Of a stretch of DNA of 64,000 nt, positions 16,852 through 27,245 are shown in pieces. Position 1 is the stretch's first letter. Each line of letters begins with the position of its first letter. The DNA is taken from positions 62,001 to 126,000 of the forward strand of contig MUZD01000003.1 of assembly GCA_002155105.1 (NCBI GenBank), in the 5' to 3' direction. The DNA comes from Sedimentibacter sp. SX930 (lineage in GTDB: Bacteria > Bacillota > Bacilli > Lactobacillales > Aerococcaceae). The translations under genes and the position numbers were made by a program. Below the pieces are notes generated by a model that saw only the letters and a program-made list of their open reading frames with translations, did no database searches and was not told the origin of the DNA.

Positions 16852-17056
16852 AGACGAGTCCCTCCTTACTTGAGTATATGGCTATTTGTGGACTATTAGC
16901 CATTCGACTTCCGTAATTATACACGAAAACCTATATAAATTGAATCTTTTTTGTTATTTGCATAGACATATGGAGCATATTGGACAGTTTTCTCATCATT
17001 TTATCAGGCCGGCCCCGGTTGCATGCCAAAAGCTCAAAAAAGCAACGCAGCAACCG

Positions 17057-17097
17057 CAAAAAAAAAGAGGACCCAGACAATAATTGTCCCGATCCTC
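17057..17097 (-). terminator. Terminator after yrzB
   Basis: On the minus strand GAGGATCGGGACAATTATTG pairs with the following GTCTGGGTCCTC and is followed by nine T's (complement of 17058-17066). It ends the ireB-ruvX-yrzB unit. Confidence 0.85.
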
Positions 17098-17127
17098 CCT
17101 TATTTTCCTTACAAGTCACTGACAAAT

Positions 17128-17469
17128 TTATTGAAGGTCTTCGTCTTCCATAAATGTGTTCAGAACTTCTTCGATCATATCCCATTCTTCATCCGATTCG
17201 ATCGGCTCTAAATCGCCTTCTCCGCCATCTTCAGTTTCAACATAGGAATAAGCCTGCAATTCGATTTCTTCTCCTTCAGGAGCTCCTGCTGGATAAACCA
17301 GCACGTAAGACTTTCCGAAATCTTCTGATTCGAAAGTGAATAAGATTTCGAATAACTCTTCATTTCCGTTCTCATCCACGATTGTGATGTGCTCGTGGTT
17401 ATCTTCGTGGTCATGGTCGTGATTATGGTCATGATCGTGATCGTGATTATGTTCAGTCATGGTATGCAC
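17128..17469 (-). CDS. yrzB: DUF1292 (YrzB-like) protein with His/Asp-rich N-terminus
   Basis: 113 residues. The DUF1292 part (about 28-105: [20 protein letters not shown] onward) is a small acidic domain of unknown function, widespread in Bacillota beside ruvX. The first 27 residues are almost only His, Asp, Asn and Glu (repeated HDHD/HNHD), a tail that could chelate divalent metal. The order ireB-ruvX-yrzB is conserved in Bacilli, downstream of alaS. No function is established; a metal-linked role for the tail is my inference. Confidence 0.85.
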   Translation of the reverse strand: MHTMTEHNHDHDHDHNHDHDHEDNHEHITIVDENGNEELFEILFTFESEDFGKSYVLVYPAGAPEGEEIELQAYSYVETEDGGEGDLEPIESDEEWDMIEEVLNTFMEDEDLQ

Positions 17470-17545
17470 CTCTTTATCTAATTATTGTTTTTATCGTTCA
17501 AACAAAGGATATTGTAACGCAAATAGGACAAAAAAACCACTTTCT

Positions 17546-17962
17546 TTACTGGCTGTCCAAATAATTCTGAAGAAGTATGACAGCAGCAAGTTTATCGATT
17601 ACTTTTTTCCGTTTTTTACGGGAAACATTTCCTTCATTGATCAACATTTTTTCTGCTTGAACAGTGGTGAGTCTTTCATCAACATAATCGACCGGCAATC
17701 CCAACTCTTTTTCAAGCAAATTCCCATAAGCGATGGAAGCCTCCGCCCGGAAACCAATGCTGTTGTCCATATTTTTGGGCAATCCGAGTACAAACTTCTC
17801 AACTTCATACTCCTTGACCAATTCGGCAATCCGTTCAAGGCCAAATATTCCGTTGGCTTCGTCGATTTTGACGATTTCGATCCCCTGCGCCGTCCAACCC
17901 ATCGGATCGCTGATGGCCACGCCTACCGTTTTTGATCCGACATCCAAGCCCATGAGCCTCAT
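17546..17962 (-). CDS. ruvX: RuvX / YqgF pre-16S rRNA nuclease
   Basis: 138 residues, RNase H-like fold: N-terminal [18 protein letters not shown] with the metal-binding aspartate, a central [18 protein letters not shown] and the C-terminal [12 protein letters not shown] with catalytic acidic residues. The family (YqgF/RuvX) processes the 5' end of 16S rRNA precursors and was earlier proposed as a Holliday junction resolvase. It overlaps ireB by 4 bp and is followed by yrzB. Confidence 0.92.
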   Translation of the reverse strand: MRLMGLDVGSKTVGVAISDPMGWTAQGIEIVKIDEANGIFGLERIAELVKEYEVEKFVLGLPKNMDNSIGFRAEASIAYGNLLEKELGLPVDYVDERLTTVQAEKMLINEGNVSRKKRKKVIDKLAAVILLQNYLDSQ

Positions 17963-18228
17963 TGGATGATTCTGCCTGTTCCAGAAAGATAGCTTTTCAC
18001 TAATTCCTCCATTATTTCATCACGTTCGTGACGGCGGATCAGGTTTCTGGCATCGTTATGACGCGGGATATAAGCTGGATCGCCAGAAAGCAGGTAGCCT
18101 ACAATCTGATTGATAGGGTTGTATCCTTTTTCTTCCAATGCGTCATAAACAAGGGCTAATGTCTCTTGGATATTCTTTTTCAGATTATCATCAAAATTGA
18201 ATAACATCGTTTCATCTTTCGAACTCAT
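17959..18228 (-). CDS. ireB: IreB family regulatory phosphoprotein
   Basis: 89 residues of the DUF965/YrzL family ([20 protein letters not shown] start, [20 protein letters not shown] centre, [17 protein letters not shown] end). In Enterococcus faecalis IreB is phosphorylated near its N-terminus by the PASTA kinase IreK and lowers cephalosporin resistance. Thr7 here corresponds to one of the described sites. The gene lies between alaS and ruvX, with its stop overlapping the ruvX start. Regulation by a PASTA kinase is inferred from the homologue. Confidence 0.9.
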   Translation of the reverse strand: MSSKDETMLFNFDDNLKKNIQETLALVYDALEEKGYNPINQIVGYLLSGDPAYIPRHNDARNLIRRHERDEIMEELVKSYLSGTGRIIQ

Positions 18229-18321
18229 AGCGACACCCCAGTTTTCTTTAGTATATTTACCATTTTACAAGAAATGACTAAAAACTACAACAAAGAAATG
18301 CCACTGCCCTTTTGCCGATCG

Positions 18322-18367
18322 AGTTAAAAAAACAGGGGCAGGCATCTTTTTTGGATGCCTACCCCTG
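18322..18367 (-). terminator. Terminator after alaS
   Basis: CAGGGGTAGGCATC (minus) pairs with GATGCCTGCCCCTG and is followed by seven T's (complement of 18326-18332). Strong intrinsic terminator 12 bases past the alaS stop. Confidence 0.9.
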
Positions 18368-18378
18368 GGAAAGGATGC

Positions 18379-21030
18379 TTATTTTGTATTTTCAGCGATC
18401 CAGGCCGCAACGTGTTTCAGAGCATCTGGGATGCCTGCTGGGTTATTGCCGCCTGCTTGAGCCATATCCGGACGTCCGCCGCCTTTGCCTCCAGCAAACG
18501 GAGCGAGCGTCTTGATCAGATCGCCGGCTTTCAGGCCTTGTTCCAATTTATCTTTGGAAACGGCAGCCAGCATATTGACTTTGCCGTCTTTGGCCGAAGC
18601 TGCCACGAAAAGATCAGAGACTGCCTTTTGACGCCATTGGTCAGCCAATTGACGCAAAGCATTCATATCCTGATTCTTCGTTTCATAGGTGATGTACGTT
18701 ACACCGTTGACGGTTTCGACATTTTCAAAGAGATCTTTGGCTTCTGCGTTCATGATTTTGGCTTTCAAGGACTCATTTTCGCCTTGCATTTCCTTCATTT
18801 CTTGCTTGAGCTGATTGATTTTACCGGCAACTTCTTTTGTTTGTTGGGCTTTCACAAGTTGTGCCGCCTCGCTCAACTCAGCTTCTTTTGTACGGAAATA
18901 CTGGTAAGCTGCCTGACCGGTAACTGCTTCGATGCGTCGAACGCCTGCACCGATGCCGGATTCAGACAAAATCTTGAAGACGCCGATGTCCTGCGAATTT
19001 TGTACATGAACCCCGCCGCATAGTTCGACAGAGTAGCCACCGACGTCAACCACTCGGACTTCTTTGCCGTATTTTTCACCGAACAAAGCCATGGCGCCCA
19101 TTTCTTTCGCCTTATCAACAGTTGTTTCGACAGTTACGACAGGCAATGCTTCCCAAATCTTTTCATTCACGATTTCTTCCATCCGCACCAACTCTTCTGC
19201 TGTGACTTGCCCGAAATGGGTGAAGTCAAAACGAAGTTGATTCGGATTCACAAGCGAACCGGCTTGATTGGCATGATTCCCTAAAACATCCTTCAGCGCT
19301 TGGTGCAATAGATGCGTAGCTGTATGGTTCTTGGTTATGCTTCTTCTGCGCGCTTCATCCACGTGCAGGATATAAGTTTCATTCGAATGGATTTCCGTCA
19401 GGACACGCGCAATGTGCATCGTTTGGCCATTAGGGGCGCGTTTGACATCTTCGATTTCTGCGATCACTTCACCAGCTTCGGTTTCGATCGTTCCTTTGTC
19501 CGCAACTTGTCCACCCATTTCTGCATAGAACGGTGTTTCGCGGAAAATGATCTGAACGCGATCATCTGCAGCTGCTTTTTCGACGATTTCGTCATTCGCA
19601 ACCATCACTGAAAGCTCGGACGAAATTTTTGTTTGTGCATACCCGGAAAACGTGCTCGGAACCAGTACTTCAGCCCAGACCGGTGATTGCACGGAGAAGG
19701 AGTCTTCCACTTGCCTTGCTGCACGGGCGCGGTTACGTTGTTCCTGCATCTCTTGGTTGAACCCTTCTGTATCGACTGTGAAGCCTTTTTCTTCGGCATA
19801 TTCGCTTGTCAATTCCAATGGGAATCCGTATGTATCATACAGTTTGAAGGCATTCGTGCCGTTTACTGCAGTTTCACCCTTTTCGTTCATCTCTTCAAAG
19901 ACGCTGTTCAGGATTTCCATCCCTTCATGGATCGTTTCCTGGAAACGTTGCTCTTCATTTGTGATGACTTTGATGATGAAATCTTGATCTGCTTTGACTT
20001 CAGGATAATAAGATTCCATGATGGCTGCCACAACCGGAACCAATTCGTTCAGGAACATTTTTTCGATGCCCAATTTTTGGCCATGCATGACGGAGCGGCG
20101 GATCAAACGACGCAAAATGTAGCCGCGGCCTTCATTTGATGGCAAGGCACGGTCCCCTATCGCAAAACTGACGGCGCGGACGTGATCAGCGATGACTTTG
20201 AAGGAAATATCCAATGTTTTGTTTTCGCCATATTTCTTGCCGTTGCTCAACGTCTCGATTTTTTCGATGATCGGCATGAACAGATCCGTTTCGAAGTTGG
20301 TCGGTGTGTTTTGGACTACGCTTGTGACACGTTCCAGACCCATCCCCGTATCGACGTTCTTATGCGGCAGCGGCTCATAGGTGCCATCCGGCTTGTGGTT
20401 GAATTCAGAGAATACTAGGTTCCAGATTTCAAGGTAGCGTTCATTTTCACCGCCCGGATACATTTCAGGGTCTCCGTCAGGCAAATCCTGGAAGGCTGGT
20501 CCGCGATCGTAGAAGATTTCCGTATCCGGTCCGCATGGCCCTGCTCCGATATCCCAGAAGTTGTCTGCGATCGGAACGATATGATCTTCCGGCAAACCTA
20601 CTTTTTCCTGCCAAATGCGTTTTGTGTCCGTGTCTTCCGGATAATAAGTGACGTAAAGCAGCTCTGGATCGAACGCCAACCATTTTTCATCAGTCAGGAA
20701 TTCCCAAGCCCAAGGGATCGCTTCTTCTTTGAAATAGTCCCCGATCGAAAAATTCCCCAACATTTCGAATAAAGTATGATGTCTTGCAGTCACACCAACA
20801 TTTTCGATATCGTTTGTGCGGATGCTTTTTTGGGCATTGGTGATGCGCGGATTTTCAGGAATCAACGTGCCATCAAAATATTTTTTCAGTGTCGCTACGC
20901 CTGAGTTGATCCATAATAAGGTAGGGTCGTTGACTGGTATGAGCGAAGCGCTCGGCTCCACTTTTGACCCTTTCGTTGCCCAAAAATCAAGATACATTTG
21001 ACGGATGTCACTGCTTTTCAGATTCTTCAT
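18379..21030 (-). CDS. alaS: Alanyl-tRNA synthetase
   Basis: 883 residues, full length. Catalytic class II domain at the N-terminus (SSDIRQMYLDFWATKGSK), then tRNA-recognition region, editing domain with zinc ligands HTATHLLH and CGGVHVQN, and C-terminal C-Ala/DHHA1 domain ending GGKGGGRPDMAQAGG. It charges tRNA-Ala and edits mischarged Ser/Gly. The start at 21030 is chosen over a longer frame because AAAGGAAGG lies just upstream and the T-box leader occupies the sequence before it. Expression is governed by that T-box. Confidence 0.97.
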   Translation of the reverse strand: MKNLKSSDIRQMYLDFWATKGSKVEPSASLIPVNDPTLLWINSGVATLKKYFDGTLIPENPRITNAQKSIRTNDIENVGVTARHHTLFEMLGNFSIGDYFKEEAIPWAWEFLTDEKWLAFDPELLYVTYYPEDTDTKRIWQEKVGLPEDHIVPIADNFWDIGAGPCGPDTEIFYDRGPAFQDLPDGDPEMYPGGENERYLEIWNLVFSEFNHKPDGTYEPLPHKNVDTGMGLERVTSVVQNTPTNFETDLFMPIIEKIETLSNGKKYGENKTLDISFKVIADHVRAVSFAIGDRALPSNEGRGYILRRLIRRSVMHGQKLGIEKMFLNELVPVVAAIMESYYPEVKADQDFIIKVITNEEQRFQETIHEGMEILNSVFEEMNEKGETAVNGTNAFKLYDTYGFPLELTSEYAEEKGFTVDTEGFNQEMQEQRNRARAARQVEDSFSVQSPVWAEVLVPSTFSGYAQTKISSELSVMVANDEIVEKAAADDRVQIIFRETPFYAEMGGQVADKGTIETEAGEVIAEIEDVKRAPNGQTMHIARVLTEIHSNETYILHVDEARRRSITKNHTATHLLHQALKDVLGNHANQAGSLVNPNQLRFDFTHFGQVTAEELVRMEEIVNEKIWEALPVVTVETTVDKAKEMGAMALFGEKYGKEVRVVDVGGYSVELCGGVHVQNSQDIGVFKILSESGIGAGVRRIEAVTGQAAYQYFRTKEAELSEAAQLVKAQQTKEVAGKINQLKQEMKEMQGENESLKAKIMNAEAKDLFENVETVNGVTYITYETKNQDMNALRQLADQWRQKAVSDLFVAASAKDGKVNMLAAVSKDKLEQGLKAGDLIKTLAPFAGGKGGGRPDMAQAGGNNPAGIPDALKHVAAWIAENTK

Positions 21031-21065
21031 TATTACCTTCCTTTTCTCTTCATTTATTTTTGGAG

Positions 21066-21290
21066 TGGAAAAAATAAAAAACACCCCACTGCATACAAGG
21101 ACGAATCACGCGGTACCACCTTGTTTGCAATGAAATGTTTTGAGCATTCATTACCTCTCGGATCCGTTAACGCTGGAAGCGATAGTATTTCTACTATATT
21201 CACGCAAAGGGAGCATAAACGGATGCGTTTCCTTTCACCAAACGGAAACTCTCTTTTGTTATCCATTCCTATATCCTCTGCTTCAATCAG
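21066..21290 (-). promoter_or_regulatory. T-box riboswitch of alaS (alanine)
   Basis: On the minus strand the T-box core GGTGGTACCGCG (21120-21109) sits in the loop of a terminator whose arms are CATTGCAAACAAGG and CCTTGTATGCAGTG, followed by TTTTTT. Stem I shows AGAGAG, a distal GGTGAAAGG loop, and a base helix GCAGAGG/CCTTTGC. In the internal loop next to that helix lies GCT (21214-21212), an alanine codon and my choice of specifier. Uncharged tRNA-Ala would stabilise the antiterminator. Confidence 0.88.
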
Positions 21291-21346
21291 GAATAAGTAT
21301 AACCAAAATTACGTCCGCATGCAAGCAGTTCTTAAGAAAAGCCGGG

Positions 21347-22453
21347 TTACATTTCTATGCGAATGGAACGTCTTGCGCAGTAATAACCGGGTGACAAGGG
21401 CTCTTGCTGCTTCGCTTTCAAAGCATCCGCATGGTTTTCATAATAGGTAGCGTAAGGGAGAAGCTTCTCCAGTATATTCTCGGCTTGAATGAAAATCCAG
21501 CCGCCTTTGGCCAACAGCCCGTCTTCGACGAGTTCCGGTCCCCAGCCCATGTTCGCGATTTCCAGACCGAACATGTTTTTTTTGTAGAGGTAGCTTTCAT
21601 CCGGTTCGAACAGGTTGCGATGCAACTGATTGCCCCAACGGAAAAGCCTGCGGGTGGATGCGCCGCAGCAATATTCCCATTCATCGCTGGACAACAGCCC
21701 CATGCCATCTTTCTCCAATTGCTTGCGCATCTCTGCATACGTTGTCTGGTAAGGAGCGTATACGGTGTACGTATCCAAATCTTCATTCTGTTGCAGGAAG
21801 AAGGCATCATTTTGGACCAGATGCGCCGGAAAATCCGCAAATACCGAGGATCCGTTTGCGCTCGGCATCAAGGCCTGATGAATGTCCTTCTCGTGTATGC
21901 TGAACCAATCGGTCTGGCCTTCAAATTTCCCGTTTATGACTGCATAATTCCCGACTTTCGTCATTCCCACATAAGTCGGGCTGACTTCCACCAATAACGG
22001 CGGGATCTCTGTCGTCCGGAGCTGCGACATTTGGCTGTTGACCAATTCGTCCAATTCCTCCAACGAATGGATCGGTTCGATTTTCTTCTTCATCCAATGA
22101 TCGTCATGCAAAAACTCGGCGCCTTGAACAGATAGTTTCAGGCAATTTTCGATGGCGAGGTACATCTCTTTCCTGTCGGAACTGATGTCCAATGGGTCCA
22201 GGCCGTTGATTCCGCTGTCCCAACCGAGGACTGCCTCCTTATGGCCGGGCACAAAAACAAACGGTGCGCCGTTGATGTTCACCGTAAACGTCTCGGTCTT
22301 GATGCCACCCATCTGATAATAAGCCGGACGGATATCCGCGACAGCCAACAGGGGATTCACAAAATAACGGACAACGCTGCTGGCCAGAACAAGCTTGTGC
22401 TCCATCGGGATGTTCTTCCAGTTCGGATTCATCAATTGATCAAATAGTTCCAT
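21347..22453 (-). CDS. FGE/SUMF-fold protein of unknown function
   Basis: 368 residues. It shows the landmarks of the formylglycine-generating-enzyme (sulfatase-modifying factor) fold: FVFVPGHKEAVLGWDSG near residue 70 (compare the family's 'PGGTFxMG'), LSSDEWEYCCGAST...FRWGN near 260 (compare 'LPTEAEWEYAARGG...YPWGN'), and a late AKGGW plus LSPGYYCARR (compare 'RGGSW' and 'GFR'). The catalytic cysteine pair of true FGE is not recognisable, so enzymatic activity is unlikely or different. Single gene between recD2 and the alaS T-box; the role is unknown. ATG at 22453 follows AAGAGAG. Confidence 0.6.
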   Translation of the reverse strand: MELFDQLMNPNWKNIPMEHKLVLASSVVRYFVNPLLAVADIRPAYYQMGGIKTETFTVNINGAPFVFVPGHKEAVLGWDSGINGLDPLDISSDRKEMYLAIENCLKLSVQGAEFLHDDHWMKKKIEPIHSLEELDELVNSQMSQLRTTEIPPLLVEVSPTYVGMTKVGNYAVINGKFEGQTDWFSIHEKDIHQALMPSANGSSVFADFPAHLVQNDAFFLQQNEDLDTYTVYAPYQTTYAEMRKQLEKDGMGLLSSDEWEYCCGASTRRLFRWGNQLHRNLFEPDESYLYKKNMFGLEIANMGWGPELVEDGLLAKGGWIFIQAENILEKLLPYATYYENHADALKAKQQEPLSPGYYCARRSIRIEM

Positions 22454-22606
22454 TATACCACTCTCTTCTTGTAGCTGTATTGGAAAACCAGTAACTTGCT
22501 TTACTGTCAGTATAGCAGAATATTGGGGCGGCGAGTAGCTTATTTCTTTTGCTGAAGCGATCGACTTTAATTGTAGTATTCTGCGCTGATTGATTTTCTG
22601 ACAGCA

Positions 22607-22644
22607 GAAAAGTCCGCAGACAAATTCTTCATTGTCTGCGGACT
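22607..22644 (-). terminator. Terminator after recD2
   Basis: AGTCCGCAGACAA (22611-22623) and TTGTCTGCGGACT (22632-22644) form a perfect 13-bp stem; the minus strand continues with TTTT. It lies 9 bases past the recD2 stop. Confidence 0.8.
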
Positions 22645-22653
22645 TCTCCCGGA

Positions 22654-25152
22654 TTATTTTTCATTCATGAAAGTTTCCGGCGTTATATTTTCCATGCCGA
22701 TCATCGGATCGATGCTCCCATCGGAAATCTGCCCGATGGTCAAATGGTAGACGGGTATTATTTTTGGCGACTCTTTATTTTCTGGCTTTTGGGTTGCGGA
22801 TACTGTAGTTGTTTCGGTGATCGATACAGCAACTTCATTCCCGGCGCCGAGCGCCTTCGTTTCCTTGCTTTCGGCCGGCTCTTCCGCAGTGAAGACCTTG
22901 TCATTGTTCAGGTTGCGTTCCAGTTTTTCATGCAGCATCGTTTTCCGGATATCGCCGGTGCTTACGACTGCCGTTTCGAAAGCTTCGTAATCCCCGCACA
23001 AAATCAATTTGCTTTTGCTCCTGGTGATGGCGGTGTAAAGCAGATTGCGGCGCAGCATCCGCCCGTACTGTTTCACCATCGGCAGAATGACCATCGTAAA
23101 TTCGCTGCCCTGCGATTTATGGATGGAACAACAGTAAGCCAAAACGAACTTGTTCCAATTGTTCCGATTGTAGGTGACTTCCACGGTATCAAACAGGATC
23201 GTGATCTGGTCGACTTTCTCTTCCGTCTCCTTGGCGAATTGGATGGCAGTGATTTCACCCATGTCTCCGTTGAAGACGTTGTTTTCCGGTTGGTTCACCA
23301 ACTGAAGCACCTTGTCGCCTACCCGATAGACGACATCAAAAAAAGCGACTTCCCGTCTTTTCTTGTTCCCTTTCGGATTGAAGATCTCCTGCATCATCGT
23401 ATTGATGGCATCAATGCCGGCAGCACCTTTGTACATCGGCGCCAGAATCTGGATATCCTTCGCGGTGAAACCTTTTGACTTCGCCTTTTCGACGACTTGC
23501 CGGATCACCGGCTCGATCTGATGCGTTTGGCAAGGAAGAAACGACCGGTCAGCTTGATTGTTGCGGAAATCGCGCGGGAGGATGCCGTTTTTGATTTCGT
23601 GAGCCAACGGGATGATCGACGAATCGCCTGATTGTCTGAATATCTCGTTCAGCTCGACCTGCGGCAACGCTTTGCAGTTCAGAAGATCGAACAGCACCTG
23701 GCCAGGCCCGACAGACGGCAATTGGTCCTTATCCCCCACAAACAGCACCTGCATGCCCTGCGGCACCGATTTCAGGAGCCTGTGCATCAACCAAGTATCC
23801 ACCATCGAAACTTCGTCGATGATCAACAGCTTGCCTTCCAGTTCTTGCGTATAAAGTTCTTCGGATTCCTTTTCCTGGCCCGTCAAACCCAGCAAGCGGT
23901 GAATCGTGCTGCCGGGCAGGCCTGTCGTTTCCTGCATCCGTTTTGCTGCACGTCCGGTCGGAGCGGCAAGCAAAATCGGGAAAAGTCCGTCTTTGTAATC
24001 CTTAGGGTCTTCCGGCAGATCGTTCAATTCGGAGAACATGCGCACGATTCCTTTGAGAACGGTCGTTTTGCCGGTACCGGGTCCACCGGTCAGGATGAAG
24101 AACGGTGAAAGCAAAGCTGCTTTTATCGCTTCGATTTGGGAGGCTCCGTAGCGGATCTGCAGATTTGATTGCAGATGCTCGATTTCCAGATCCAAATCCA
24201 CTCCCGGATAAGCAATTTTCGTTTTTCGTTTCAGTAGCCTGTCGATCGATGATGCGATGCCCTCTTCTGCGAAATAAAGGGATGGGATGGCAAAACGGCT
24301 GTGATCCTCGACCACTTTCATCTCCATCACCATCTCCATCAGCGCCTCGATGACGGGCGCATCCTCGATGATGAAGCGCCGGCTTTGTTCAAGCAAGTGG
24401 ATCGTCCGCTCAAGCAAGACGGTCCCGTCGACATAGGTGTCCCCGTTCGAGAGGCAGAGTTCCTGCAACGTCGCAAATAAACCGCCCTTCAGTCGGCTGC
24501 TGTGATCCGGAGCGAAATTCAACTCCTCCGCCAATTGATCGGCCTTCTTGAAGCCGATGCCTTCGATATCCTCGAGCAGTCGGTAAGGATTTTCATTTAG
24601 GACAGTCAGCGTTTCGGTGCGGTAAAAATGAAAGATATTCGCTGCCTGGTTATTGGAGAAGCCATAGTTACCCAATGCGATCAGGATCTTCTCGGTTCCT
24701 TGCGTCTGCATCAGCACATCGCGCATCATTTCCCTTTTTTTGGGCGTCATACCGCTGATGCTTTTCAGAGCTTCCGGGTCATCAAGGATGACGTCGACCG
24801 CTTCCTCGCCAAAAGTTTCCACGATTTTTTCCGCAGTCCGTTTCCCGATTCCCGGGAAACGTTCCCCCGACAAGAATGCAATCAACCCGTTCTTGGAGGT
24901 GGGTTTTTCCTGTTGATAGGAATTGGCTTGGAATTGGACGCCGTATCTTGGGTGCTCCACGACCTCACCGAAAAAGCGATAAGCTGTATCTTCGGTTATC
25001 TGCCCGAAGCTTCCCGTCACAACAATTTCATCATGCTTTTGCGGGAGATTCGATTCATTGACTGAAATCAGCATGACTTTGTAGAAATTACTCGCGTTTT
25101 CAAAGAAAATCGCTTTGATTTCTCCGACGATATAGCCTTGTTCTGTATCCAT
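22654..25152 (-). CDS. recD2: RecD2-type ATP-dependent DNA helicase
   Basis: 832 residues. N-terminal OB-like and helix-hairpin-helix region (with FPGIGKRTAEKIVETFG), helicase domain 1A with Walker A GGPGTGKTT and Walker B LLIIDEVSMVD, and domain 2 with HKSQGSEF (motif V) and the YTAITRSKSKL motif VI region. RecD2 (YrrC) is a 5'-3' helicase acting without RecBC, in mismatch repair and fork maintenance. The start at 25152 follows GGGAGGGG; the longer frame has none. The last about 85 residues (rich in E, K, T, V) are a low-complexity tail after the helicase core. Confidence 0.93.
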   Translation of the reverse strand: MDTEQGYIVGEIKAIFFENASNFYKVMLISVNESNLPQKHDEIVVTGSFGQITEDTAYRFFGEVVEHPRYGVQFQANSYQQEKPTSKNGLIAFLSGERFPGIGKRTAEKIVETFGEEAVDVILDDPEALKSISGMTPKKREMMRDVLMQTQGTEKILIALGNYGFSNNQAANIFHFYRTETLTVLNENPYRLLEDIEGIGFKKADQLAEELNFAPDHSSRLKGGLFATLQELCLSNGDTYVDGTVLLERTIHLLEQSRRFIIEDAPVIEALMEMVMEMKVVEDHSRFAIPSLYFAEEGIASSIDRLLKRKTKIAYPGVDLDLEIEHLQSNLQIRYGASQIEAIKAALLSPFFILTGGPGTGKTTVLKGIVRMFSELNDLPEDPKDYKDGLFPILLAAPTGRAAKRMQETTGLPGSTIHRLLGLTGQEKESEELYTQELEGKLLIIDEVSMVDTWLMHRLLKSVPQGMQVLFVGDKDQLPSVGPGQVLFDLLNCKALPQVELNEIFRQSGDSSIIPLAHEIKNGILPRDFRNNQADRSFLPCQTHQIEPVIRQVVEKAKSKGFTAKDIQILAPMYKGAAGIDAINTMMQEIFNPKGNKKRREVAFFDVVYRVGDKVLQLVNQPENNVFNGDMGEITAIQFAKETEEKVDQITILFDTVEVTYNRNNWNKFVLAYCCSIHKSQGSEFTMVILPMVKQYGRMLRRNLLYTAITRSKSKLILCGDYEAFETAVVSTGDIRKTMLHEKLERNLNNDKVFTAEEPAESKETKALGAGNEVAVSITETTTVSATQKPENKESPKIIPVYHLTIGQISDGSIDPMIGMENITPETFMNEK

Positions 25153-25235
25153 CCGGATGATCCCCTCCCTTTTTTGACTATTCAGACTTGTTATAAGATT
25201 CCTTAAGAACGATACCACAATTCGCGCCCAAATTA

Positions 25236-25265
25236 AAGAGAGGCCGGAGAAAAAACCGACCTCTC
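25236..25265 (-). terminator. Terminator after mnmA
   Basis: GAGAGGCCGG (25238-25247) pairs with CCGACCTCTC (25256-25265), with TTTAATTT following on the minus strand. Confidence 0.7.
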
Positions 25266-25274
25266 ACTCATTAT

Positions 25275-26417
<1,143 letters not shown>

Positions 26418-26536
26418 TTATTTGTGTATTTTATCACTTCTTACAATATATAAGTTAAACCCGATACAAAAAAACAGTTTACACCATCCCGGCGCATATT
26501 TCAAGCTTTCTCGCCTGTCCGCATCCAACCCGACAG

Positions 26537-27130
26537 TCACATCAGCCTGGCGATAAGCATCAGGATAACTTGATGGATAGGGTAATAGGCATATCCGGCC
26601 CATTTCGGCAGCGGTCTGATCTGAAAATCAACCGGCAGAAGCATGGGAATGAGCGACACTGCAGCGAGTGCCTGCAACGAGGGGAATTGCATAGCATTCA
26701 CCAATAAAAACAAAACAATTCCCGCTCCGACATGTTTTTCCGAAAGCACATAGATTGTCCACCCCATCAAAAAGCCATACAAGCCGTATTCCGTAAATTG
26801 GACCAAAAAGATTGCCGGCAAGATGAACCGGTAGTCTTTGATCGATAAGGCAAAAAGTGCCAAGGTGAAAAGGATATTAAAGACATTCCCTGTTTGGGCG
26901 GTTATCGGCATACTGATGAGCCCGGTAAGGACCAGCCGCAGCAGATACTTGCGGAAATCACGCGTTTCCCTTACCCCTTGCACGGTTGTGTACAAAAAAC
27001 AAGGGAAAGCGATGCGTCCGACAACTCGCAGAAAAAGCAATGAGGGGAACAGATAGTAGCCGATATGGTCGATCGTCATTGTGAGGATCGCAATCCATTT
27101 GATGAGTGCCGTTTTGTTGTTGTACGCCAT
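26537..27130 (-). CDS. TraX-family integral membrane protein
   Basis: 197 residues, almost wholly hydrophobic with about six to seven membrane segments. It opens with IKWIAILTMTIDHIGYYLFP, the TraX family signature (TMxxDHIG), and continues with RVVGRIAFPCFLY. F-plasmid TraX acetylates pilin; chromosomal Bacillota members are uncharacterised, probably membrane acyltransferases. No conjugation genes lie nearby, so the name describes family only. Single gene upstream of metY on the same strand. Confidence 0.82.
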   Translation of the reverse strand: MAYNNKTALIKWIAILTMTIDHIGYYLFPSLLFLRVVGRIAFPCFLYTTVQGVRETRDFRKYLLRLVLTGLISMPITAQTGNVFNILFTLALFALSIKDYRFILPAIFLVQFTEYGLYGFLMGWTIYVLSEKHVGAGIVLFLLVNAMQFPSLQALAAVSLIPMLLPVDFQIRPLPKWAGYAYYPIHQVILMLIARLM

Positions 27131-27187
27131 TCCTTCACTTCCTTTCTATTCATATTCACCAAGCTGCAAAAATACTTTCGCAATAAA

Positions 27188-27224
27188 GAAAACAAAGCAG
27201 AAAACCTTGGGAGGATTTCTGCTT
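27188..27224 (-). terminator. Terminator after metY
   Basis: AAGCAGAAA (27195-27203) pairs with TTTCTGCTT (27216-27224); the minus strand continues TGTTTTCTTT. It lies 21 bases past the metY stop. Confidence 0.65.
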
Positions 27225-27245
27225 CATCTTCAGGTAAACTTTCGA

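Noticed and set aside
26537-27130. Conjugation gene (TraX)
   Set aside because: Family name only; no other transfer genes nearby, and chromosomal TraX-like proteins are common in Bacillota.
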